Of a DNA stretch of 64,000 nt, positions 52,586 to 60,686 are shown piece after piece (positions within the stretch are counted from its first letter, which is position 1; each line of letters opens with the position of its first letter). The notes under the pieces are model-generated. The model had not been told where the DNA came from. It searched no databases and saw nothing but the letters and a program-made list of their open reading frames with translations. This stretch comes from BOG-932 sp965276835. Its GTDB lineage: Bacteria > Pseudomonadota > Alphaproteobacteria > BOG-932 > Roseiterribacteraceae. The DNA is taken from contig OZ255631.1 in the NCBI GenBank assembly GCA_965276835.1, forward strand, positions 4,030,001-4,094,000. The letters are read 5' to 3'. The translations under genes were made by a program, and so were the position numbers.

Positions 52586-53419
52586 ATGCAAAAGGTCAGT
52601 TACGATTTTACCGGTTCGACCGCGCTTGTGACGGGTGCCGGAACCGGCATCGGTTTCGGCGTGGCAACCGAACTGGCGCGCGTCGGCGCGACCGTCACCA
52701 TCATGGGTCATCTGGAAGACCAGGTCGCACCTGCGGTCGAGAGGCTGCAGAAGCAATTCGGCGCAGACCGGATTCGCGCGGCCGTCGGCGACGTGACGAA
52801 TGAGGAAGACCTTGCCCGCTGCGTTCAAATCGCCGCCGACGCCGAGGGCAACCTGGATATCGCCGTCGCCAATGCTGGCGGGGCCTATCCCGGCCCGATC
52901 CTGATGATGCCGAAACAGGCCTGGGATCTGGTGCTCACGCTCAACGTCACCGGCGTCGCGCTGACGATCAAGCATGCCGGCTTGGCGATGCGCAAAAAGG
53001 GCGGCCGGATCGTCACCGTGTCGTCTTCCGCCGCCATCCAGGCGGTTAAGTTCATGGCGCCCTATTCGGCGTCCAAGGCTGCGGTCGAAATGCTGACCAA
53101 AGGCGCGGCGTTGGAGTTGGCGGCGTTCAAGATCAACGTGAACTGTGTGTCGCCCGGCTGGATCAAGACCGAATCCGCCGAGAGAATGCCGCCCTCGATC
53201 GTCGGGCAGCTGCGTGATCGCACGGCGTTGGGCGACGGCGGCGAAACGAAGGTGATCGCCGACGGTGTCCTGCATTTCTGCGGTCCGGGCAGCGATTGGG
53301 TCACCGGCGCCACGACCCATATCGGCGGCGGCCTGCATTCCTATGGCGGTGAGGATTTCCTCGACATGGTCCTGCCCATGTACGGCGAGGACAATGTGAA
53401 GCCGTTCCTCGCACCCTAA
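52586..53419 (+). CDS. SDR family oxidoreductase
   Basis: A 277-residue classical short-chain dehydrogenase. The cofactor loop is LVTGAGTGIGFGVATELA, then VANAGG, catalytic Ser in VSSSAAIQ and YSASKAAVE for the Tyr-Lys pair, and NCVSPGWIKTE. The C-terminal part (ITGATTHIGGGLHSYGGEDF) is slightly longer than usual. Substrate unknown. ATG 52586 is preceded by CCAGGGGAG. It may share a transcript with the following oxidase-like gene. Confidence 0.93.
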   Translation: MQKVSYDFTGSTALVTGAGTGIGFGVATELARVGATVTIMGHLEDQVAPAVERLQKQFGADRIRAAVGDVTNEEDLARCVQIAADAEGNLDIAVANAGGAYPGPILMMPKQAWDLVLTLNVTGVALTIKHAGLAMRKKGGRIVTVSSSAAIQAVKFMAPYSASKAAVEMLTKGAALELAAFKINVNCVSPGWIKTESAERMPPSIVGQLRDRTALGDGGETKVIADGVLHFCGPGSDWVTGATTHIGGGLHSYGGEDFLDMVLPMYGEDNVKPFLAP

Positions 53420-53506
53420 GACGTTAGCGGCGGCTTGCGCGCGACGGAAATGCACCCCATGTAGTCGTCCGTTATATTGGACAGTAAAACCTTTAGGACC
53501 CAATTC

Positions 53507-53950
53507 ATGTCATCACTGGTACTGACGCAAGAGATTAAAGACTTGGTCAATAACTCGCTGGAAAGCGGCAACCCGATTCTGCTGGCGGTGGTCGACGCGC
53601 AAAACCGGCCTGTCGTGTCCTTCCGGGGCAGCACGACGGTTCACAGCGACGACCAGCTCGGCCTTTGGGCGCGCAATGCGTCCGGCGGCACGATTGAGGC
53701 GGTCAGGCAAAACCCGAATGTCGCGCTGATGTATCGCTCGGCGACGATCCCACTGCTGAAATTCGAGGGCCGCGCCCGCGTGGTGACGGATGCCGCCGAG
53801 CGCGACGCCGTCTATGACGCGGCGCCGCAGCGGGAAAAGGACGGCGACGCAGAGCGCAAGGGCACCGCGATCATCGTCGACCTCGATACGGTCTTCGGCG
53901 TTTTGGGGTTCAACGACAAAGGGCCGATCATCGCGCATCTGGCGCGCTAG
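53507..53950 (+). CDS. pyridoxamine 5'-phosphate oxidase family protein
   Basis: A 147-residue flavin/F420-binding split-barrel protein. LVNNSLESGNPILLAVVDAQNRPVVSFRGSTTVHSDDQLGLWARNASGGTIEAVRQNPNVALMYRS is the typical start of small PNPOx-like proteins. It need not be a true PdxH, which is longer and has a distinct C-terminus. The ATG at 53507 has AGGA at good distance; a TTG at 53477 would add ten residues. The gene ends 26 bases before the tRNA fragment, making it the last host gene before the island. Confidence 0.88.
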   Translation: MSSLVLTQEIKDLVNNSLESGNPILLAVVDAQNRPVVSFRGSTTVHSDDQLGLWARNASGGTIEAVRQNPNVALMYRSATIPLLKFEGRARVVTDAAERDAVYDAAPQREKDGDAERKGTAIIVDLDTVFGVLGFNDKGPIIAHLAR

Positions 53951-53976
53951 TTCGTCCGCGTCGGACACTTGAGCGG

Positions 53977-54022
53977 TGGTGCACCCGGCGGGATTCGAAC
54001 CCACGACCCCAGGATTAGGAAT
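53977..54022 (-). other. tRNA-Arg(CCT) 3' fragment, island attachment site
   Basis: Read on the minus strand, the 46 bases run from an anticodon loop TTCCTAA (anticodon CCT) through the 3' side of the anticodon stem, variable loop, T arm (GTGGG-TTCGAAT-CCCGC) to the acceptor strand CGGGTGC, discriminator A and CCA. The 5' half is missing: no GCACCCG acceptor strand lies upstream, and the anticodon stem has no partner. This is the usual scar of site-specific integration into a tRNA gene. The intact tRNA should lie at the far end of the island, beyond the window. Confidence 0.85.
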
Positions 54023-54137
54023 TTCGAAATGCCGACCGCCTATCCTATCCGGCCCGCCGCTAGAACCCTATAAAAACTCCACTTTTTCATGAACATACCG
54101 TCAGCGCTACGCTGCAATATCCCGTGACTTTCTCTCT

Positions 54138-54181
54138 TGTGATTGCTATGTGATTGCTGGAATCGTCCTCCAGCAATCACA
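54138..54181. repeat. three TGTGATTGCT sites ahead of the integrase
   Basis: Two direct copies of TGTGATTGCT begin at 54138 and 54149 (11-base period, one helical turn), and an inverted copy AGCAATCACA is at 54172-54181. The second and third form a perfect inverted repeat of 12-base arms (54150-54161 and 54169-54180). The cluster sits between the attachment site and the integrase start, so it may be arm-type integrase sites or an operator for int. Confidence 0.65.
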
Positions 54182-54190
54182 CTTGCTTCC

Positions 54191-55423
54191 ATGGTTACAC
54201 TCACAAAACGAACAATCGACGCCGCCAAACCAGGTCCCAAAGATATCTTTCTTTGGGACGATGACGTGCGCGGCTTCGGACTGAAAGTGACCACTGGCGG
54301 ACGAAAAATATTCATTCTCCAGTATCGTATGGTCGGACGAGGGACGCCGCACCGATATACAATCGGTGCCTATGGTGCCCTTGCCCCCGCGCAAGCGCGA
54401 GACATCGCGGGCGATCTAAAACACCAAATCGCGAAGGGCAGCGATCCAAGAGAACTGAAGATCGAGAAGACCGTCGCGGCTGAGCGCCAAGCCGATTCAA
54501 CGAACACAATCGGCGGGCTCATAGACGTTTTTTCTGCGAAGCATCTAGCCGGCCTAAAATCTGGCGATATAACGCGCAGGCTTCTTGAGCGTGAGGTTCG
54601 CCCGCTTTGGGGAAGCCGTGAGACGGCGCGGGTAATGCGCCGTGATGTGATTGCGCTGCTTGACGATGTCGAAGATGAGGCGGGACCCTACGCCCGCAAC
54701 CACGCAACTGCTGCGATCCGCAAAATGTTCAGCTGGGCGACATCGCGAGATCCCGATCTGGCGAACCCGACGCTCAGGCTGGTTATGAAGCCAGTCACAC
54801 AGCGCGACCGCGTTCTGTCGGACCCTGAGATCAAGAGCGTTTGGCTGGCTACTGACAGTCTCGTTTCGATCTTTTGCCCCTTCACGAAGCTCCTGCTTCT
54901 TACTGCCCAGCGTCGGAACGAGGTGGCAGGGATGACCTGGGCGGAGCTCGGCGATTTGGATCAAGCTGTCTGGAAAATTGGTGCTGATCGTACAAAAAAC
55001 GGAGTGGCTCAGGATGTCCCGCTTTCCAGCACGGCGGTTCAGATTCTGAAGCAGATCCCGGCAATCGGGCCCTACGTTTTTACCTCAGACGGAAAAACGG
55101 CCGTCTCCGGCTATTCGAAGTTCAAGTACAGTCTCGATTCAGCGATCGCCGTGGGTCTGCGCCGTCAGGCGTCTGAAAAGGGTGCCGATCCCCAAACCGT
55201 CAAGGCGCTGGAGCGCTGGACCTTCCACGATCTGCGCCGTACCGCCGCGACCATTATGGCCAAGCAAGGCGTTGCTCCTCACGTGGTTGAAAAGCTGCTC
55301 AATCACGTTTCGGGCACGATCTCAGGTGTCGCAAAGATCTACAACCGGCATGAATATTGGGAGGAACGAAAAGCGGCTGTTGAGGAGCTCGCGGGATGTG
55401 TCCAGAAAATAGTTGGCGGCTGA
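54191..55423 (+). CDS. int: tyrosine recombinase/integrase, DUF4102 type
   Basis: A 410-residue site-specific recombinase of the P4-like class. The N-terminal DUF4102 arm-binding domain (KRTIDAAKPGPKDIFLWDDDVRGFGLKVTTGGRKIFILQYR) is followed by a core-binding domain and the catalytic domain with Arg in LLTAQRRNEVAGMTW, HDLRRTAAT, the His of KLLNHVSG, and the nucleophilic Tyr in KIYNRHEYWEERK. It sits next to the tRNA fragment and would drive island integration and excision. ATG 54191 lies after the repeat cluster; an upstream in-frame start at 54143 would translate the repeats and is less likely. Confidence 0.94.
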   Translation: MVTLTKRTIDAAKPGPKDIFLWDDDVRGFGLKVTTGGRKIFILQYRMVGRGTPHRYTIGAYGALAPAQARDIAGDLKHQIAKGSDPRELKIEKTVAAERQADSTNTIGGLIDVFSAKHLAGLKSGDITRRLLEREVRPLWGSRETARVMRRDVIALLDDVEDEAGPYARNHATAAIRKMFSWATSRDPDLANPTLRLVMKPVTQRDRVLSDPEIKSVWLATDSLVSIFCPFTKLLLLTAQRRNEVAGMTWAELGDLDQAVWKIGADRTKNGVAQDVPLSSTAVQILKQIPAIGPYVFTSDGKTAVSGYSKFKYSLDSAIAVGLRRQASEKGADPQTVKALERWTFHDLRRTAATIMAKQGVAPHVVEKLLNHVSGTISGVAKIYNRHEYWEERKAAVEELAGCVQKIVGG

Positions 55424-55609
55424 AATATCTTTGATGCTTTCAAGGCAATGCGTACCGGTGCTTGTGAATCGGCGCGGGGTTTCGACGCCGATCGGCACGG
55501 TAAGTTGTTGATGTATTACGAGAGTGTTGGGTCACCATCGCTTGCTGAAGAACACCCCAGTACGGAATACGACCTTTCCGTTTGCTGTGTATGATTCAAA
55601 TCGCAGGCA
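55424..55609. other. int-metallopeptidase intergenic region
   Basis: The 186 bases between the convergent integrase and metallopeptidase genes hold no gene that I can support and no clear terminator. Confidence 0.3.
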
Positions 55610-56335
55610 CTAACGATCGGCCAAAAGCAGCTCCGCGAGCCGATCCAATTCGCTTTTAGTCGATTGCCAGGCCGGACAATGCCGATCCAGCAGCGTATAG
55701 AAGTTCGGGCTGTGGTTATGTTCCTTGAGATGGCAAAGCTCGTGGGTCAGAACATAATCGATGCAGTGGCGCGGAGCACGAATCAGCCAGAGGTTTATGT
55801 TGATGCCGCCGGTGGGTGAGCAACTGCCCCACTGGCTTTCCATCTTCACCAGTTTGAGCGGCGGAGCCGTTTCGACCCAGCCCAGTTTCTCCGACACCTC
55901 CGACAGCCTGCGCTTCAGATAATCGCCGGCGCGCAGGCGATACCAGGAGTGCAATCGTCTGCGCACCGCCACCGGGTCAGCCGCCGACAATACGACTTCG
56001 ATCCGACCACCGATCAGCTTTACCGAAGATGGCAGCGCCCGGGTTTCGACTACTTTCAACTGATAGCGGCGGCCAAGATAGAAATGGGTTTCGCCGCTGA
56101 CAAAGGCGCGCGGCAATGCATGGGCACGGGCGTCACGCGATGACTGGATATGCTTGAAAATCCAGCGGGCACGCTTGTGCAGGGCCGCGTGGATTTGGGC
56201 TTCGTTGCTTTCGGCCGGCACCTCGACATCCACCTGGCCGTCCGGTCGGACATGGATGCGTATTTTGCCCGTTAGGTCGGGCACATAGGCGACAGAGCAG
56301 TGCGCCTCCTGATCCCCATAACGCAGGATCGTCAT
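55610..56335 (-). CDS. YgjP/M48-type metallopeptidase of the RM operon
   Basis: A 241-residue protein of the DUF45/YgjP family (zinc metallopeptidase, WLM/SprT-like). The zinc motif is HELCH (198-202) in YVLTHELCHLKEHNHSPNFYTLLDRHCP, with a downstream His as third ligand, and WGSCSPTGGININLWLIRAP is the family hallmark. Such genes are frequent companions of type I restriction operons. Its target is unknown. The start overlaps the hsdR stop by four bases; it is the last gene of the operon. Confidence 0.92.
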   Translation of the reverse strand: MTILRYGDQEAHCSVAYVPDLTGKIRIHVRPDGQVDVEVPAESNEAQIHAALHKRARWIFKHIQSSRDARAHALPRAFVSGETHFYLGRRYQLKVVETRALPSSVKLIGGRIEVVLSAADPVAVRRRLHSWYRLRAGDYLKRRLSEVSEKLGWVETAPPLKLVKMESQWGSCSPTGGININLWLIRAPRHCIDYVLTHELCHLKEHNHSPNFYTLLDRHCPAWQSTKSELDRLAELLLADR

Positions 56336-59300
56336 GGCCGCGTATCGCCTCGCGACAGGCCAAGCCGGGTCATGGAGACGATCTGATCCACCATCGCCTT
56401 GGCGCTGTCCAAACCGACGAGATTGAAGAATTTCGGCAGCAGGGCCTTGCGAATGGCGGCTTCGACATTCTGCGGATTCAGCGAGTTCTCGGCGATTGCC
56501 GTTTGCACCAGACTCTCGGTCTCCACTGCGGCGTCGATGAATGTCTCGCTTTGCGCGCCCATGACCGTGTCGTCGCCGACCGCCATCCGGAACACACCGA
56601 AATAGGCGGTCGCATGTTTGCTCGCGTTCAACCGCGCCGGCGTTCCCGCGATGTCGCCGGACCTGACCTGATCGTCGATATCCTTGAACAGCGCATATTG
56701 CCGTTTGGGATGATCGAACAGCGCCTCCGCCTCCGCGATCGCCTGGCGCAGCAATTCGGAGAAATATTTCTGGGCAAAAGGATCGTCGGCCAGATCCTGT
56801 TCGATTGTTTTGGTCAGCCTGCTGCGGATGATGTCGGTCTCGTTGCGGGTCTTCTCCTCAGACCAATCTTCAACGTCGTCTTTCTGACCGAGTCCACTGA
56901 CCAGCAAGATTTCGCGGGACACCTTCATCGATTCGCCGACGACATGCCGATCCACCAGTTTTCGGATCTGGTCTTCATAGGCGCTGAAATCGACGGTTTC
57001 CTGGGCATCCCGCTTGGCGATAGCGCGCAGAGTGCTGAAGAATTGCAGGTCCTTCTTATAGGTGGCGATCTGCTGCTCGCTGATCGACCTATCCTCGAAA
57101 AAGGAACGGGAGCCGAGCGCGATTTTCAGGCACAGCCCGAAGGCCGTCAGCGCTTCATAGAAATCCTCCCGCACCTTCTGCCTTATATCGACCTCGTGCC
57201 CCGCGGCGTCGCGCTCAAATTTCAGGACCAGCAACTGGCGATATTGTTCGGTATCCGCCTTGTTGCGAACAGTGGAAAACAGCGCCCACAGCGCAGCGTG
57301 CAGGCCGGGCAGGCGCTTATATTCGGTGCTGACATCGGCATACATCCGGTCGATATCGTCGACGTCAAAGCCACCCTGGGTACGGGTGGCGAGATCCTGA
57401 TATTCGGAAATAGCGGAATCCAGTTCCTTCAGGATGCCGCGATAGTCGATCAGAAAACCGTATTTCTTTTGCTCGTGCAGCCGGTTAACGCGGGCGATTG
57501 CCTGGATCAGATTATGCCGTACCAGCCGCTTGTCGATATAGAGCACGGCGTTGCGCGGCTCATCGAACCCGGTCAGCAGCTTGTCGACCACGATCAATAA
57601 ATCAGGCCGGCCATCGGTGGAGAAGTCCTCTATGACCTGCCGCTCATACGCCTCAGGATCGCCTTTGACATTGTCCTTCCACCATTGCTGGACCTCCGGC
57701 AGTTCGGCCTCGTCAATGTCGGAATGGCCCTCGCGCGTGTCCGGCGGGGAGATGATGACGTTGCTGGTGACCAGCCCCGTCGCATCCAGCGCCTTTTTGT
57801 AGCGGATGGCAGACAGCTTGCTGTCGGTTGCCACTTGCCCCTTCAGCCCGAGATCCAGGTCTTTGAAATTCTTGCTGAAATGGACGGCGATGTCCCAGGC
57901 GATCAGCTCGATCCGCCCCATCGCGCCATAGACCTGGCCCTTCTTGCCGTATTTTTCCTTCAGGTCGCTTTTCTGCTTGTCCGACAGACCCAGTGTGATC
58001 TTGTCGAACCAGTTGTCGATCGCCTTTTCGTTGATGTCGAGCGTTGGCCGCCGCTCCTCATAGAGCAGCGGCGTCACCGTGCCGTCCTCGGTCGCATCGC
58101 GCATCGTATAGGCGTGGACGATCCGGCCGAACTTGCTCGCGGTCTTGTCGTCTTTCAGCAGCGGCGTGCCGGTGAAGGCGACATAGGCGGCATTGGGCAG
58201 CGCCTTGCGCAGCCGCTCATGGTTCTCGCCGCCCTGGCTGCGATGCCCCTCGTCGATCAGCACGATCAGGTTCGGGCTTTCATTCCGGCATTCCGGCAGC
58301 TTCGACGCGCTGGCGAATTTATTGATGATGGCAAAAATGATGCGTTCGGTGCCTCTGCCGATCCGCTTGGCCAGATCGCGCCCGGACGACGCCTTGGACC
58401 CCTCCGCCTCCTTATCGGTCAGGCCCGATCCAAACGCGCCGCCGGTCATGAAGTTGCGCGAGAGCTGCTTTTCCAGATCGCGCCGGTCGGTGACGACGAC
58501 GACCCGGCAATTCTTCAGCCCGTCATTCAACAGCAGCGCCTTGCAGAGCAACACCATGGTCAGGCTTTTGCCCGAACCCGTCGTGTGCCAGATGACCCCG
58601 CCCTCGCGCTCACCGTCGGGTCGCACGACGGCGATCGCTTTCAGCAGCGCCTTGGTGCCGAACACCTGCTGATGCCGCGCGGCGATCTTGCCGTCTTTCC
58701 GGTCGAACAGGATGAAATAGCGGACGAATTCCAGCAGCCGTTCTTTTGACAGCAGGCTGATCAGCATGCGGTCCTGATCGGTGACCGCCTGATCCTCGCT
58801 CCATAGATGCTGAAAATGGCTTTTCACGTCGGAGAACTGCCGGGCGATCAGTTCGGCCCTTGGATCGGTTTCCTGCGCCGCGTTCTTGACCGCCAAGAAA
58901 TGCGCCTCGTCGAATTCTTCCTCCCGCCACACCGCCCAGAATCGGCGCGGCGTGCCGGTGGTGGCATAACGGCCATCGGTCATGCTGATCGAAAATAGCA
59001 ATTGGGTATAGGCGAACAGCAACGGGATTTCGTCCGTCTTCTGGTTGCGGATGGTCTGGCTGATCCCCTCCTCGACCATCGAGGTGTTGGGGTTGCCGCT
59101 ATCCGGCCGTTTCGCCTCGATCACCGCCAGCGGGATGCCGTTGACATAGCCGACAATGTCCGGCCGCCGCGTATGCCCGCCGTCGGCTGCCAGGACCTCA
59201 AGCTCCTCCGTCACGATGAAGCTGTTATTCACCGGATTGTGCCAGTCGATGATCGGCACGGTGACGCTGACCTTCTTGCCATCGACGAATTCGGTGACCG

Positions 59301-59613
59301 TCACGCCCCAGGTCAGCGCGTTATAGATTTTCTCATTCGCCGCCAGCAGCCCCTCATGCAACGCCGGCGCCGACAGATCGCGCACGATCTGGTCGATCGA
59401 GTTATTGGAGAGCGAATAGAGGCGCCCTTTATAATCGAACCGATGCGCCCGCAAATGGTCGATTAGAACCGGGCGTAGCAGCACGTTCTGAGGGCCGCCG
59501 CGCATCTCCAGGCATCGCTCTGGGGACATGTATCGCCAGCCCAAACACACTAAAGTCGCCAGCGCCGGAATATGGCTGGTGGCCAGCTCGCGGGTGAGCG
59601 GAGCTTGGGTCAC
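56332..59613 (-). CDS. hsdR: type I restriction enzyme, restriction subunit HsdR
   Basis: A 1093-residue subunit that translocates and cuts unmethylated DNA. The nuclease motif is RPDIVGYVNGIPLAVIEAKR (Asp152, Glu166, Lys168); the motor has Walker A TGSGKS (345-350), DEGH in LIVLIDEGHRSQGG, and FTGTPLLKDDK. The long helical C-terminus (about 770-1093) contacts the methylase complex. The GTG start lies 2 bases after the DUF4917 stop, so translation is coupled. All core motifs are intact, so the enzyme should be active. Confidence 0.97.
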   Translation of the reverse strand: MTQAPLTRELATSHIPALATLVCLGWRYMSPERCLEMRGGPQNVLLRPVLIDHLRAHRFDYKGRLYSLSNNSIDQIVRDLSAPALHEGLLAANEKIYNALTWGVTVTEFVDGKKVSVTVPIIDWHNPVNNSFIVTEELEVLAADGGHTRRPDIVGYVNGIPLAVIEAKRPDSGNPNTSMVEEGISQTIRNQKTDEIPLLFAYTQLLFSISMTDGRYATTGTPRRFWAVWREEEFDEAHFLAVKNAAQETDPRAELIARQFSDVKSHFQHLWSEDQAVTDQDRMLISLLSKERLLEFVRYFILFDRKDGKIAARHQQVFGTKALLKAIAVVRPDGEREGGVIWHTTGSGKSLTMVLLCKALLLNDGLKNCRVVVVTDRRDLEKQLSRNFMTGGAFGSGLTDKEAEGSKASSGRDLAKRIGRGTERIIFAIINKFASASKLPECRNESPNLIVLIDEGHRSQGGENHERLRKALPNAAYVAFTGTPLLKDDKTASKFGRIVHAYTMRDATEDGTVTPLLYEERRPTLDINEKAIDNWFDKITLGLSDKQKSDLKEKYGKKGQVYGAMGRIELIAWDIAVHFSKNFKDLDLGLKGQVATDSKLSAIRYKKALDATGLVTSNVIISPPDTREGHSDIDEAELPEVQQWWKDNVKGDPEAYERQVIEDFSTDGRPDLLIVVDKLLTGFDEPRNAVLYIDKRLVRHNLIQAIARVNRLHEQKKYGFLIDYRGILKELDSAISEYQDLATRTQGGFDVDDIDRMYADVSTEYKRLPGLHAALWALFSTVRNKADTEQYRQLLVLKFERDAAGHEVDIRQKVREDFYEALTAFGLCLKIALGSRSFFEDRSISEQQIATYKKDLQFFSTLRAIAKRDAQETVDFSAYEDQIRKLVDRHVVGESMKVSREILLVSGLGQKDDVEDWSEEKTRNETDIIRSRLTKTIEQDLADDPFAQKYFSELLRQAIAEAEALFDHPKRQYALFKDIDDQVRSGDIAGTPARLNASKHATAYFGVFRMAVGDDTVMGAQSETFIDAAVETESLVQTAIAENSLNPQNVEAAIRKALLPKFFNLVGLDSAKAMVDQIVSMTRLGLSRGDTRP

Positions 59614-59615
59614 GG

Positions 59616-60686
59616 TTACGCTTCGCCCCAGACTTTTGCCGATGCGGCGTCGTAGAATGCCACCTCCAAAGGATTTTTAACGGACCTCTGCGCTGCTAGC
59701 CCATTAGCACGGCTTATGATCCATTTGTTGTTTGCAGATAGAGGATCACCGAAGATTCCCACATACAGCTTCGGGAAACGACCGCGTGCCAAACGGTTCA
59801 AGATATGATCGTCATTTTCTGCCAAGGAGTGGCCGAAGATAAAAAAACAATGCCTGCCTTCTCTAAGGTTGCTAGTGAGCTGTTTGAAGCCTTGGTAGAG
59901 ATACGCATTGTGCCTTATTTTGTTTTTCTTCTGAGTGCTTGAACCTTCAGCAACAAACAGCGGATACGCATTGCTGTTTATCGCCTCACGGGCCTGCTCC
60001 ACCAAGGGGACGCCTTTCCTAACCCAGGTGTATTTCTTTAGCTCTGAACCGCTATCGAAAAGATGCAGAGCGCCATGAAGGAAATGAACTCGCGCATTAT
60101 GTGCGCCTGTTTCGCCTTGCCAGACGACATACTCGGCCTCCGGATCGTCTTCGTCATTTCCGAAGCCGTCATTCTTATCCAGATCAATTGGATCATCGAA
60201 CGGCGTGTCGTCATGCATCAATGTCCAATACAGAAGTAAATCATAATTGAGCGTGAAAACTTGCCCTCGGCCACTATCGAGAAAATATGACAGAAATTTG
60301 CGGCAAGCCCAGAATTTCTCATCCGGGATGTCGGCTGGGATGCGCGGGTGATTGGCCGCAATCGTCGCAACCAATATTTCTTTTAATGCGTCTGCGTGCT
60401 CCAGCATCTTGGCGGTAGCCGCTGCACCATGAGGAACATATGAAGGAAGGATTTTGGAAGCATTTTCGAGCGCTCTGATTGCTGCTTCAAAGTCTTGCGT
60501 TCCGAGCGCTTCAAATACCGCGACTACTTCAGACGTTTGAGAGAAGTCGGCTTGTGCGAATAAAGAGCCGTAGTGAAAGATGTCTGCGCGGCAAGCGATG
60601 CTAAAACCATTTCCAAGCATCAGATGCCGTTTGGAAAACCCCGTAGAATCCGAGATTGCTGCCTCGAAAGACATGATTGTGGTCAT
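59616..60686 (-). CDS. DUF4917 family protein with SIR2-like motifs
   Basis: A 356-residue protein. The start has LMLGNGFSIACRADIFHYGSLF (Gly25-Asn-Gly27 and Ser29), then FTLNYDLLLYW (Asn147, Asp149), FLHGALHLF (His204, His208) and IFGHSLAENDDHILNRL. This series (GxG-S, NYD, HG, GHSxxDxD) mirrors the NAD-binding and catalytic Asn/His order of SIR2-type NADases, so NAD cleavage as a toxic effector is a fair inference. It is embedded between hsdS and hsdR, overlapping hsdS by four bases. Its DNA is visibly AT-richer than its neighbours, which suggests separate acquisition. Confidence 0.85.
   Translation of the reverse strand: MTTIMSFEAAISDSTGFSKRHLMLGNGFSIACRADIFHYGSLFAQADFSQTSEVVAVFEALGTQDFEAAIRALENASKILPSYVPHGAAATAKMLEHADALKEILVATIAANHPRIPADIPDEKFWACRKFLSYFLDSGRGQVFTLNYDLLLYWTLMHDDTPFDDPIDLDKNDGFGNDEDDPEAEYVVWQGETGAHNARVHFLHGALHLFDSGSELKKYTWVRKGVPLVEQAREAINSNAYPLFVAEGSSTQKKNKIRHNAYLYQGFKQLTSNLREGRHCFFIFGHSLAENDDHILNRLARGRFPKLYVGIFGDPLSANNKWIISRANGLAAQRSVKNPLEVAFYDAASAKVWGEA

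Noticed and set aside
53977..54060. Complete tRNA gene
   Set aside because: A D-loop-like GGATAG is present, but no 5' acceptor strand GCACCCG and no partner for the anticodon stem. It is only a 3' fragment.
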